Shown in pieces: positions 8,992-17,109 of a stretch of 64,000 nt of DNA (position 1 is the stretch's first letter; each line of letters starts with the position of its first letter). Under the pieces are notes generated by a model. The model was not told the DNA's origin and made no database searches. It saw only the letters and a program-made list of their open reading frames with translations. The stretch comes from Cohnella laeviribosi DSM 21336 (GTDB lineage Bacteria > Bacillota > Bacilli > Paenibacillales > Paenibacillaceae): positions 62,001 through 126,000 of the forward strand of contig NZ_KB899811.1 of NCBI RefSeq assembly GCF_000378425.1, written 5' to 3'. The position numbers and the translations under genes were made by a program.

Positions 8992-9429
8992 ATGGCGGAA
9001 CGTTATTTCGTTGTCCGCGAGGATTTGCTGCCGGACGGCATTCTCAAGACCGAGCAGGCGAAGGCGCTGCTCAGGCGCGGGGAAGCCGCGACAGTCAACG
9101 AGGCTGCCGAGCGCGTGGGCCTTAGCCGAAGCGCTTTCTACAAATACAAAGACGGCGTTTATCCGCTCGAGCAGACGACCCGCGAACGCATTGCCACCCT
9201 GTCGATGGACCTGGAGCACCGGTCGGGTGTTTTGTCCAAAGTGCTCGGCATGCTGGCGGTGAACGAAGGAAATGTGCTGACCATTTCCCAATCCATTCCG
9301 CTACAGGGACTCGCGAACGTAGTGGTGACGCTTGACACCTCGCAGCTTGGCGGAACGTTAAACGAGCTGGTCGACAAGCTGAAGTCGCTGGACGGCGTCA
9401 GACGGGCGACCGTTGTCGGCCGAAGCTGA
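8992..9429 (+). CDS. pheB: ACT-domain protein PheB (UPF0735 family)
   Basis: Small regulatory protein of 145 aa. The N-terminal half contains a helix-turn-helix-like stretch (TVNEAAERVGLSRSAFYKYK, residues about 34-53); the C-terminal half is an ACT domain (LEHRSGVLSKVLGMLAVNEG). PheB is named from B. subtilis, where it lies beside pheA, but its function is not settled; the old chorismate mutase label is unsupported. The ATG at 8992 follows GGGAGGACGGAA. It is first in an amino-acid operon with hom, thrB and pheA. Confidence 0.92.
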   Translation: MAERYFVVREDLLPDGILKTEQAKALLRRGEAATVNEAAERVGLSRSAFYKYKDGVYPLEQTTRERIATLSMDLEHRSGVLSKVLGMLAVNEGNVLTISQSIPLQGLANVVVTLDTSQLGGTLNELVDKLKSLDGVRRATVVGRS

Positions 9430-9497
9430 CGCGCGGCGCTCGGGCTTGATTTTTTTGTTGCCTTTATGCTTTTCTCATCCGAGGAGGAAACGTGTTG

Positions 9498-10784
9498 ATG
9501 AAACCGGTAAAAGTAGGATTGCTTGGACTTGGAACGGTCGGAACCGGAGTGGTCCGCATCGTTCAAGGCCATCAGGAGGATCTGCAGAGCCAGACGGGCT
9601 CGCCGATTTCGATCGAGAAGATCCTGGTCAAAGACCGACACAAAAAAAGAAGCATCGCGGTGGAGCCTTCCAAGCTGACGGAAGATCCGTGGGAAATCGT
9701 CCGCGACCCGAATATCGACATTGTGATCGAAGTGATGGGCGGGATCGAGGAGACGAGAAAGATTATCCTTGAAGCGCTCGAACGCGGCAAGCACGTCGTC
9801 ACCGCCAACAAGGATCTGATGGCGCTGCACGGGCAGGAGATATTGGCGAAGGCCCACGAGAAGGGCTGCGACGTGCTGTACGAAGCGAGCGTGGCCGGCG
9901 GCATTCCGATCATCCGTACGCTGATCGAAGGCTTCTCCTCGGACCGCATTACGAAAATCATGGGGATCGTCAACGGCACGACCAACTACATTTTGACGAA
10001 AATGAGCCAGGAAGGCGCGTCGTACGACGAGGTGCTGAAGGAAGCCCAGGCGCTCGGCTATGCCGAAGCCGATCCGACGTCCGACGTCGAGGGGCTGGAT
10101 GCCGCGCGCAAGATGACGATTTTGTCCACGCTCGGTTTTCGCGCCAACGTGGCGCTCGAAGACGTCGACGTCAAAGGCATCAGCTCGGTGACGCAGGAAG
10201 ATATCCGCTATGCGCAGCAGCTGGGCTATGAAGTCAAGCTGCTTGGCATCGCGGAGCGCCAGGACGATTACATCAGCGTCAGCGTGCAGCCCACGCTGGT
10301 CAAGCGCAGCCATCCGATCGCGTCGGTGGGCGGCGTCTTTAACGCCGTTTACGTGTACGGCGAAGCGGTGGGCGAAACGATGTTCTACGGCCCCGGCGCG
10401 GGCGAAATGCCGACGGCGACGTCGGTCGTGGCGGACCTTGTGGCCGTCGTGAAAAATGCCAAGCTCGGCATTAACGGACGCCGGACCGCCATCTCCTACA
10501 ACGAGAAAAAACTGAAAAACGACGAACAAATCGCATCCAAATACTTTTTGCTGCTGAATGTGGAAGACCGCGCCGGGGTTCTGGCCCAGATCGCGCAGGT
10601 GTTCTCGCAGCTTGACGTCAGCATCGAGTCCGTCATGCAGCCTGCCAACGCGGAGCAAAGCGGGGCCGAGCTGATCATTACGACGCACAGCGCCAGCAAG
10701 GCCGCGATCAACCAGGTGCTGAAGGCGTTTGAAGATCTGCCCTCGATCCGCAAAGTCAAAAGCGTTTACCGCGTCGAGGGTTGA
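9498..10784 (+). CDS. hom: homoserine dehydrogenase
   Basis: Reduces aspartate semialdehyde to homoserine in the threonine/methionine branch. NAD(P)-binding Rossmann motif GLLGLGTVGTG at residues 7-17, catalytic-domain motifs VTANKDLMALHG and GIVNGTTNYIL, and a C-terminal ACT domain (about 350-425) that normally mediates threonine feedback. 428 aa. ATG at 9498 follows GAGGAGG; GTG (9492) and TTG (9495) codons lie immediately upstream but are too close to the Shine-Dalgarno. Confidence 0.97.
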   Translation: MKPVKVGLLGLGTVGTGVVRIVQGHQEDLQSQTGSPISIEKILVKDRHKKRSIAVEPSKLTEDPWEIVRDPNIDIVIEVMGGIEETRKIILEALERGKHVVTANKDLMALHGQEILAKAHEKGCDVLYEASVAGGIPIIRTLIEGFSSDRITKIMGIVNGTTNYILTKMSQEGASYDEVLKEAQALGYAEADPTSDVEGLDAARKMTILSTLGFRANVALEDVDVKGISSVTQEDIRYAQQLGYEVKLLGIAERQDDYISVSVQPTLVKRSHPIASVGGVFNAVYVYGEAVGETMFYGPGAGEMPTATSVVADLVAVVKNAKLGINGRRTAISYNEKKLKNDEQIASKYFLLLNVEDRAGVLAQIAQVFSQLDVSIESVMQPANAEQSGAELIITTHSASKAAINQVLKAFEDLPSIRKVKSVYRVEG

Positions 10785-10827
10785 AGACGCTTCGTTCAGC
10801 ACACCAAGAGATCAAAGGAGTCTTCTT

Positions 10828-10920
10828 ATGCTTTATAAGATGAAAATGGAAGAAGGCCGCTCTTGCGTGCGTGCCGAAGGTCGGGGCGCACGGCGGAAGC
10901 CGGGCGGGGTGCGGCCATGA
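10828..10920 (+). CDS. candidate 30-residue leader/coupling ORF before thrB
   Basis: A short ORF (starts MLYKMKMEEGRSC, then basic and arginine/glycine-rich) with a good Shine-Dalgarno (AAAGGAG at 10814-10820) seven bases before its ATG. Its TGA overlaps the thrB ATG in an ATGA arrangement (10917-10920), and thrB itself has no convincing Shine-Dalgarno. This looks like a translational coupling or leader peptide, or the relic of a deleted gene (thrC usually sits here). It contains no run of Thr, Met or Phe codons that would suggest classical attenuation. No homology recognised. Confidence 0.4.
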   Translation: MLYKMKMEEGRSCVRAEGRGARRKPGGVRP

Positions 10921-11948
10921 GCAGGACGCTGGCTTCCAGAAGCGGTCCGGCCGTTTGCGACCGCGTTGTCGTCCGGGTGCCGGCAAGCACGGCCAACCTG
11001 GGTCCGGGATTCGATGCGCTGGGCATGGCGCTGTCTTTGTACGCTTGGGTGGATTTGCGCCCTTCCGACGGGGCGGAAGGAACGACGATTACGCTTCTCG
11101 GGAAGGGGATGGAAGGCGTTGCGACGGACAAGTCCAACCTTGTCTATCAGGTGGCCCAGGCCGTGTTCGCCAAGGCGGGCGTCGAGCTTCCCGAGCTGCA
11201 TATCGCCATCCGCAGCGACATTCCGCTGACCCGGGGACTCGGCAGCAGCGCCTCGGCCATCGTGGGCGCGCTTGTCGCTGCCAATGCGCTGATCGGCGGC
11301 GCGCTGTCCGACGATACGCTGTTTCAGATGGCGACCGAGCTCGAGAACCACCCGGACAATGTCGGGGCATCGCTGTTCGGGGGCGTGATCGCCGCCGCGT
11401 GGGACGGCGCGCGCGCGGAAGCGGTTCGCTTCGATCCTCCGGCCGGGCTTACGGCGATGGTCGTCATCCCTTCGTTCGAGCTGTCGACCAAGCGCGCCCG
11501 GGGCGTGCTGCCGGAGCGGCTGCCGTTTGGCGACGCCGTCTTTAACGTGAGCCACAGCTCGCTGCTGACGGCCGCGCTTGCGACCGGCAGGCTCGACGTG
11601 CTGCGCCACGCGATGCGCGACCGCCTGCACCAGCCGTACCGGGCGGCGCTCGTTCCGGGGATGGACAAGATTTTGCGCGAGGCCTCGGAGCACGGCGCTC
11701 TCGGCGCGGTGCTGTCGGGCGCGGGCCCGACGCTGCTGGCGCTCGTCGAAGCCGATTCGGACCGGCGCGAAGAGCTGGAGCGGTTTGTGACCGCGACGAT
11801 GGCCGGCGAAGACATCGAGGTGGACATCCGCTGGCTGAAGCCGAGCTTGCGGGGACCGGAAATCCGGAAGCTCCACGCGGACGATCCGGATTTTCGCCTG
11901 GAGCCGCAGCAGCTTCTGCCCGCGGGCGAAACGGAGGTGGGCGCGTGA
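10917..11948 (+). CDS. thrB: homoserine kinase
   Basis: GHMP-family kinase that phosphorylates homoserine. VRVPASTANLGPGFDALGMA near the N-terminus and the ATP-binding loop PLTRGLGSSASAIVGAL are diagnostic; GAVLSGAGPTLLAL is the third GHMP motif. 343 aa, with a ~20-residue C-terminal extension. The chosen start (ATG 10917) overlaps the stop of the preceding mini-ORF, and its own stop overlaps the pheA GTG start (GTGA), so thrB is probably translated by coupling at both ends. Threonine synthase (thrC), normally adjacent, is not in the window. Confidence 0.95.
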   Translation: MSRTLASRSGPAVCDRVVVRVPASTANLGPGFDALGMALSLYAWVDLRPSDGAEGTTITLLGKGMEGVATDKSNLVYQVAQAVFAKAGVELPELHIAIRSDIPLTRGLGSSASAIVGALVAANALIGGALSDDTLFQMATELENHPDNVGASLFGGVIAAAWDGARAEAVRFDPPAGLTAMVVIPSFELSTKRARGVLPERLPFGDAVFNVSHSSLLTAALATGRLDVLRHAMRDRLHQPYRAALVPGMDKILREASEHGALGAVLSGAGPTLLALVEADSDRREELERFVTATMAGEDIEVDIRWLKPSLRGPEIRKLHADDPDFRLEPQQLLPAGETEVGA

Positions 11949-12835
11949 GCACGCATTCGCGCAAACCCACTGTCGCCGCGCTGCCGAAAGGCTCTTTTTC
12001 CGACGAAGCCGCCCGTTATTTTTTTCGCGGCAGGCAGGTCGAACTGGTTTACCACAACATGATCGCCGACGTTTTCAAATCGACCGACCGCGGAGATACC
12101 GACTGGAGCGTCATTCCGATCGAAAACACCATCGACGGCTCCGTCAGCCTGCATATGGACTGGCTTGTCCATGAAGTCGACCTTCCCATTCGCGCCGAAT
12201 GGGTGTTTCCGGCCGTGCAGAACCTGGTCGGGCGCTTGTCCGAGCTGCAAAGCGAGAGCGGAAGCGGGTCCTGGGACCCGGCCAAAATCCGCAAGGTCAT
12301 CAGCCACCCGGTCGCGATGGCGCAATGCTACGAGTTTCTCCGTTCCCGCCTTCCGCACGCCGAGATGGAAACGCGAAGCAGTACGGCCGAAGCCATCCGC
12401 ACCGTTTCCGAGCATCCGGGCGAAGGCTGGGCGGCGATCGGCACCAAAACGGCGGCTGCCGAATATGGTCTGGATGTGCTGGAAGAGCGGGTGACGGACC
12501 ACGACAACAACTATACCCGTTTCCTGCTTGTCGGCCGAACGCCTTTTGAAGATGAAAACGCCGTTCTTCGCAAAACGAGCATTCTCGTCACGTTGCCGGA
12601 GGATTACCCGGGAGCGCTTCATCAGGTTCTGTCGGCGTTTGCCTGGCGGAGAATCAACCTGTCCCGCATCGAGTCCCGCCCGACGAAGAAAAAGCTGGGC
12701 AACTACTACTTTTTTATCGATATCGAAATGTCGCTGGATACCGTTCTTCTTCCCGCCGCCTTGGCGGAAATCGAGGCGATCGGCTGCCAGGTGCGCATAC
12801 TGGGCTCGTACCCCAGTTATCCTTATGAAGGTTAG
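11945..12835 (+). CDS. pheA: prephenate dehydratase
   Basis: Converts prephenate to phenylpyruvate in phenylalanine synthesis. The N-terminal type-II periplasmic-binding-like catalytic domain has IPIENTIDGSVSLHMD and, near residue 180, DNNYTRFLLVG (the conserved TRF motif). The C-terminal ACT domain (about residues 215-290) carries LPEDYPGALHQVLSAFAWR and NLSRIESRPTKKKLG, with the ESRP motif that binds phenylalanine. 296 aa, no chorismate mutase domain. GTG start overlaps the thrB stop; about 20 residues precede the usual first motif. Confidence 0.95.
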   Translation: MSTHSRKPTVAALPKGSFSDEAARYFFRGRQVELVYHNMIADVFKSTDRGDTDWSVIPIENTIDGSVSLHMDWLVHEVDLPIRAEWVFPAVQNLVGRLSELQSESGSGSWDPAKIRKVISHPVAMAQCYEFLRSRLPHAEMETRSSTAEAIRTVSEHPGEGWAAIGTKTAAAEYGLDVLEERVTDHDNNYTRFLLVGRTPFEDENAVLRKTSILVTLPEDYPGALHQVLSAFAWRRINLSRIESRPTKKKLGNYYFFIDIEMSLDTVLLPAALAEIEAIGCQVRILGSYPSYPYEG

Positions 12836-12868
12836 TTGTGAAACGCAAAATTCGGAGGGATCGACGAA

Positions 12869-13747
12869 ATGGCAGAGCAATGGATTTATTTGAACGGGCA
12901 GTTTGTCGCCAAGGAAGACGCGAAAGTTTCCGTATACGACCACGGCTTTTTGTACGGCGACGGCATTTTTGAAGGCATCCGGATTTATGACGGAAATATT
13001 TTCCGCTGCAAGGAGCATCTCGACCGGCTGTACGATTCGGCGAAGTCGATCATGCTGGAGATTCCACTGTCGTATGCCGAAATGCAGGAGGCGCTGATCG
13101 AAACGGTCCGCAAAAACGATATGCGCAACGGTTATATCCGTCTTGTCGTCTCGCGCGGCCCCGGCAACCTGGGCCTGGACCCGCTGCGCTGCCCGAAGGC
13201 GTGGGTGATCATCATCGTCGAGCAGCTGTCCATTTATCCGGAGGAAGCTTACCGAGAAGGGCTGCGTTCGGTATCCGTAAGTCCGCGCCGCAACTTGCCG
13301 GATGCGCTGAACCCGAAGATCAAGTCGCTCAACTACTTGAACAACATTTTGGTCAAAATCCAATCCAACCTTGCGGGCGTCGGCGAAGCGATCATGCTGA
13401 ACTCGCAGGGCTATGTGGCCGAAGGGTCGAGCGACAACATCTTTATCGTCAAACGCGGCACCGTGTACACTCCGCCCTGCTACGTCGGCGCGCTGGAGGG
13501 CATAACGAGGGGCGCCATCATGGAGCTGTGCGGCAAGCTCGGCTATCCGCTGAAGGAAGAACCGTTTACGCTGCATGACGTTTATACGGCGGACGAAGTG
13601 TTCTTCACGGGAACGGCCGCGGAGGTCATTGCCGTGCGCGAGGTGGACGGCCGCGTAATCGGAGCCGGCAAAGCCGGTCCGATTACGACCCATCTGCTGC
13701 AGGAATTCCGCAAAATCGTTACGGTCGACGGCGTCAAAGCGTTTTAA
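12869..13747 (+). CDS. ilvE: branched-chain amino acid aminotransferase (class IV, IlvE type)
   Basis: PLP-dependent fold-type IV aminotransferase that most likely converts branched-chain 2-oxoacids. DHGFLYGDGIFEGIR near residue 25, the PLP lysine in NPKIKSLNYLNNIL (about K151), and EGSSDNIFIVK fit the IlvE branch. The related D-amino-acid aminotransferases share the fold, so substrate range is inferred. 292 aa. A strong CGGAGGGA precedes the ATG. It follows pheA by 33 bases and is closed by a terminator, so it is probably the last gene of the operon. Confidence 0.9.
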   Translation: MAEQWIYLNGQFVAKEDAKVSVYDHGFLYGDGIFEGIRIYDGNIFRCKEHLDRLYDSAKSIMLEIPLSYAEMQEALIETVRKNDMRNGYIRLVVSRGPGNLGLDPLRCPKAWVIIIVEQLSIYPEEAYREGLRSVSVSPRRNLPDALNPKIKSLNYLNNILVKIQSNLAGVGEAIMLNSQGYVAEGSSDNIFIVKRGTVYTPPCYVGALEGITRGAIMELCGKLGYPLKEEPFTLHDVYTADEVFFTGTAAEVIAVREVDGRVIGAGKAGPITTHLLQEFRKIVTVDGVKAF

Positions 13748-13760
13748 CAACCGCAAATCG

Positions 13761-13799
13761 CCTCCGATTCCGCCCTCGCGGCGGTTTCGGAGGTTTTTT
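13761..13799 (+). terminator. Rho-independent terminator after ilvE
   Basis: CCTCCGATTCCGCC (13761-13774) pairs with GGCGGTTTCGGAGG (13780-13793) apart from two central mismatches, then six T. Confidence 0.9.
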
Positions 13800-13951
13800 A
13801 CATGATGACGGTCTGCACGGCCTTCCCCCGAAACTTTCGAATGAAGCCGGCCGGCGCTTCCACGGGCGAAATTCAGTCGGAGCCGAAGGAATCCAACTTT
13901 TATCCCCGTATGGATGTCAAACGCCCAACTCCTGCATAGGATGTAATGGTT

Positions 13952-13972
13952 GTGTGGGGCAATCGCCCACAC
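13952..13972 (+). promoter_or_regulatory. 5'-UTR hairpin before the SafA-like gene
   Basis: GTGTGGG (13952-13958) and CCCACAC (13966-13972) form a 7-bp stem 19 bases before the ribosome binding site. A sigma-K/E-like -10 sequence, CATAGGATG, lies at 13935-13943. Together they suggest a sporulation transcript with a 5' hairpin. No T-run, so not a terminator. Confidence 0.35.
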
Positions 13973-14002
13973 GGAACGATCATGCGCACAGGAGGGAAAT
14001 GC

Positions 14003-16021
14003 GTGAAAATCCATGTGGTCAAAAAAGGGGATACATTGTATCTCATTGCCAAAAAGTACAACGTGGCGCTGGAGGAATTGATTGCAGCCAACCCTGAAAT
14101 CGCCAACCCGGACGAGATCGACGTCGGAATGAAAATCAAAATCCCGATGCCGGCCAACCCTGCTTTCGAAATTATGCATCAGCACACCGTTCAGCAGGGC
14201 GACACGCTGTGGAAGCTGTCCAAAGCATGGGGCATTCCGCTGGAAACGTTGATTAAAGCGAATCCGCAGTTGAAAAATCCGAACGTTTTATTGACCGGCG
14301 AGATCGTGAACATACCGAAAATCGGGTCAGGTCATTTCGGCGGCGGACATAACGCTCCGGCAACAGGCGCGGCAAACGTTCAGCCTTTCGGAGGGTGGCC
14401 TTCGGGCAAAAAGGATACGGGCGTCAAAGCGGAAACCGGCTTCAAGCCGGGCATCGGCGGCAAACCCGAAACGGGGATCAAGCCGGAAACCGGAAAAAAA
14501 CATGAAACCGGCGTCAAGCCTAAGGAAGTCGAGCATGCGCAATTGCCCAAAGAAGCCAACATCGCCCCGAATATTGAACCCCATGTCAAACCCAACGTAG
14601 AACCCAATATCGGTCCCAATATCGCTAACGTGGAGCCCAATATCGGTGTCAATATCGCTCCCAACATTGCTCCGAATATCGAACCCAACATCGCCCCCCA
14701 TTTCGAACCCAATATTGCCCCTAACATTGCCGCGGCTCCGATCCACCATGAACCGTTCAAAATCCAAGCGGAACCGCATGCCGATCTGTTCAAATCCTAT
14801 CCTATTCCCGCGTTGGAAGCGACGGCTCACTTTCAGCATCCTTGCCCCGAAATTCCCAAGGTTTCGCCGGAGAAGGCGGAAAGCTACGGACACGGGTATG
14901 GTTGGGAACAGGAAAATATCGCACCGCAAAGTTTCGATTACGGTTCGGCACAGGCTGCGCATCATAAATTCGGGTACGGTCTGGGCCCGGCACATGAAAT
15001 TCCGCACGGCTACGGCTGGAATGTCGGATCGCAGGCCGCCCACGGCCACGATTGGGGAAACGCTCCGGCCCAAGTTTCGCCGCAAAGCGAAAACGTCAGC
15101 GCCGAAAATGCCGCGTTTCCGTTTACAGGCACGGAGCCGGCCCAAACCTACGATGGCCACGACGGAAAAGGCGGCTGGACCGGCACTTCGGATTACCCCG
15201 GATACGGCGGATATTATCCGGTCGGCGCGGCTCCTTTCGCATCGCCGAATGCAGCGGCTCCTTTTGCATCGCCGAATGTAGCGGCTCCATCCCACGTTTC
15301 GCCGGCAGCCCAATGGCCCCACGGGGGATGCGATCCTTGCACCGGCGCCCCGCTATGGACCGGACCGAACGTGTCTGCGGCCAATGTTGCGCCCGCGAAC
15401 GTATTTCCGTCGAGCGAAGGTTATCCTGTTGCAGGGGCAAACGCTCCGTACGGCTATCCTTCTTACGGGGCTTATCCCGGTGCAAATACGGCCGTCGCCG
15501 GCGCGGGAACATCGTATTATCCGGGTTATCCGGGCGGAGCAGGCCTTGAAGCGGCGGGAAATTGGCCGGCAACCGCTCCGTTCGGCGGACACGACAACGT
15601 TTCACCGTCCTTTGCCGCTCCGTACGGCGGACACGACAACGTCTCGCCAGCCTTCGCCGCTCCGTACGGCGGGCACGATAACGTTTCACCGTCCTTTGCC
15701 GCTCCGTATGGCGGGTACGATAACATTTCGCCGGCCTTTGCCGCTCCGTACGGCGGGTACGGTTATCCGGCGGCGGTGTCGCCTTTTTCCGGATATCCTT
15801 CGATCCCTCCGATTCCGGTGATGCCGTCTGAGGAAGCGCTGAAAGACGATGACCATCGACCGTTCGAAGAGCAGGACGACAGCGCCAAGGAGGACAGGGG
15901 ACAAAAGGCTTCCGCTTCTTCGGGCAAGAAGAACAAGCCTCAGGTCAAAGTCAAATCGAAACCGGCGGCTCAACCGTCTAAACCAAAACGCAAACAAAGC
16001 CACCCTTGGATCAAGTGGTAA
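14003..16021 (+). CDS. safA: SafA-like LysM spore coat assembly protein with repeat-rich body
   Basis: Two LysM domains at the N-terminus (about residues 2-46, MKIHVVKKGDTLYLIAKKYN, and 57-101, HTVQQGDTLWKLSKAWG) should bind spore peptidoglycan; the first is close to the B. subtilis SafA N-terminus. The remainder is low-complexity: E/K-T-G repeats (about 135-175), an N-I-A/E-P-N series (186-245), a Tyr/Gly/His-rich middle, four near-identical 14-residue units built on GGHDNVSPSFAAPY (from residue 525), and a charged KPK-rich tail. 672 aa. GTG start at 14003 is set by GGAGGG six bases upstream. No signal peptide, as expected for a coat protein made in the mother cell. The SafA name is by architecture. 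Confidence 0.8.
   Translation: MKIHVVKKGDTLYLIAKKYNVALEELIAANPEIANPDEIDVGMKIKIPMPANPAFEIMHQHTVQQGDTLWKLSKAWGIPLETLIKANPQLKNPNVLLTGEIVNIPKIGSGHFGGGHNAPATGAANVQPFGGWPSGKKDTGVKAETGFKPGIGGKPETGIKPETGKKHETGVKPKEVEHAQLPKEANIAPNIEPHVKPNVEPNIGPNIANVEPNIGVNIAPNIAPNIEPNIAPHFEPNIAPNIAAAPIHHEPFKIQAEPHADLFKSYPIPALEATAHFQHPCPEIPKVSPEKAESYGHGYGWEQENIAPQSFDYGSAQAAHHKFGYGLGPAHEIPHGYGWNVGSQAAHGHDWGNAPAQVSPQSENVSAENAAFPFTGTEPAQTYDGHDGKGGWTGTSDYPGYGGYYPVGAAPFASPNAAAPFASPNVAAPSHVSPAAQWPHGGCDPCTGAPLWTGPNVSAANVAPANVFPSSEGYPVAGANAPYGYPSYGAYPGANTAVAGAGTSYYPGYPGGAGLEAAGNWPATAPFGGHDNVSPSFAAPYGGHDNVSPAFAAPYGGHDNVSPSFAAPYGGYDNISPAFAAPYGGYGYPAAVSPFSGYPSIPPIPVMPSEEALKDDDHRPFEEQDDSAKEDRGQKASASSGKKNKPQVKVKSKPAAQPSKPKRKQSHPWIKW
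14559..14735 (+). repeat. in-frame NIxPN repeats in the SafA-like gene
   Basis: Degenerate tandem codon repeats encoding asparagine-isoleucine-(alanine/glutamate)-proline-asparagine units, roughly 12-15 bases each. Confidence 0.8.
15575..15763 (+). repeat. 42-bp tandem repeats in the SafA-like gene
   Basis: About four and a half copies of a 42-bp unit encoding APYGGHDNVSPSFA variants; the copies differ mostly by H/Y, V/I and S/A exchanges. Confidence 0.9.
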
Positions 16022-16088
16022 CGATTAGCGAATAATGATGGAATCCCCGGGCAGACTAGGGTTAAAACCAGCAGAGAAGGGGATTTCA

Positions 16089-16793
16089 TTGTTTGGTTTA
16101 AGGATTCGAGGCTTAAAGAAACGCATCAAGCGTCAACGCCGGCCAATATGGTCTTTAGGAATGTGGGCGGGGGCTGTCCTTGCGGCGACCCTCGCCGGCG
16201 CCTATATTTCGTATCAATATGTAAACGAGTGGTCTGTCTTTGCGCCGGGCAAGGGCGAGGATCAGCCCGTATGGTCGGACAACCTCCCTGTATCGTATGA
16301 GGATGCCTCGACATCCCGAGGGCAAACGATGACCGCTTTATCCAAATGGGACGGCGAAGTGGAAGTCGTTTTGCATCGCGTTTATTTGTGCGGAGAAGAA
16401 TCGCGGTTGCTGGGCAAGCATACCACGCGGGAAACGATGGAACTGCTGAAAGCGCATCGGGAATGGAGCGCTTCGTTTGACCGAAGCGGGCGCGTCGTGA
16501 TGGAGGAAGCCGTCGACGATCTCTCTCCGGCCTGCCGCAAAACGGCAACGATCGCCTTGGACGAGGACGGCAACCTCTCCCTTTACGACGGTCCGCCGAG
16601 GAAGGAAAACGTCATTCGGACCTTTTTTCAACTGGATGTAGGTTCGCTTGAAAGCAGCCTGTCGAAGGAGCGGCTAAAAGAATTGGCCAAAGGCATCCGG
16701 GTGACGGATCGCGACGAGTACAACAGCGTGCTGTCGACGTTCAGCGATTTCGCCGTGGAGAAAACGAAGGACGTCATGAAATCTTCCGGGTAA
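16089..16793 (+). CDS. bofC: BofC-family forespore regulator
   Basis: In B. subtilis BofC is a forespore-made protein in the intermembrane space that restrains SpoIVB signalling to the pro-sigma-K protease; spoIVFA/spoIVFB at 1.3-3.2 kb would be its downstream target. A membrane segment spans about residues 22-44 (WSLGMWAGAVLAATLAGAYI). The BofC core is recognisable as VEVVLHRVYLCGEESRLLG, and the C-terminal domain follows. TTG at 16089 was chosen because AGAAGGGG lies seven bases upstream; the longer ATG at 16035 has no Shine-Dalgarno. 234 aa. In B. subtilis bofC is followed closely by ruvA; here 7.7 kb separates them. Confidence 0.82.
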   Translation: MFGLRIRGLKKRIKRQRRPIWSLGMWAGAVLAATLAGAYISYQYVNEWSVFAPGKGEDQPVWSDNLPVSYEDASTSRGQTMTALSKWDGEVEVVLHRVYLCGEESRLLGKHTTRETMELLKAHREWSASFDRSGRVVMEEAVDDLSPACRKTATIALDEDGNLSLYDGPPRKENVIRTFFQLDVGSLESSLSKERLKELAKGIRVTDRDEYNSVLSTFSDFAVEKTKDVMKSSG

Positions 16794-16804
16794 GGAAGCG
16801 AAAC

Positions 16805-16845
16805 GCCCGGTATCCGGCGGCGGCGGCGGGTATCGGGCTGTTTGG
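16805..16845 (+). terminator. terminator-like hairpin after bofC
   Basis: GCCCGGTATCCG (16805-16816) pairs along its whole length, with two wobble pairs, with CGGGTATCGGGC (16827-16838); the T tract is weak (TGTTT). Confidence 0.5.
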
Positions 16846-16906
16846 GCTTGACGGAAATTGTTGCCTGTTTTTATAATAAAGTATCCTAAATATGGTTAAA
16901 CGTTCA

Positions 16907-16952
16907 GGAAGCACCTGAAGGCGGTTGAATACCGTCTTTTGGTGCTTTTTTC
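16907..16952 (+). terminator. Rho-independent terminator
   Basis: AAGCACC (16909-16915) pairs with GGTGCTT (16941-16947) and is followed by a T run. It insulates the bofC side from the 17-24 kb island. Confidence 0.8.
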
Positions 16953-17044
16953 GTGTTTTCGGCTGGATCGGGGAGCCGGTCCGTCTGAAGCTCTTTGACA
17001 ATGGAATATGCCGGCAGCGGACACGGTATTTTGGCGTAAGGCAT

Positions 17045-17074
17045 AGACTCGAAGCGAGATAGGTTTGGTATAAT
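17045..17074 (+). promoter_or_regulatory. probable sigma-A promoter at the head of the 17-24 kb island
   Basis: Perfect TATAAT at 17069-17074 with a poor -35 (TAGACT, 17045-17050, spacer 18). The start codon of the next gene is 36 bases on. Confidence 0.5.
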
Positions 17075-17109
17075 TGGAAACATATAGCGGGCGAGAAGGA
17101 GAGAATTTT

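Noticed and set aside
9498..12835. Threonine attenuator in front of hom or thrB
   Set aside because: No leader peptide with runs of Thr codons and no terminator/antiterminator pair were seen.
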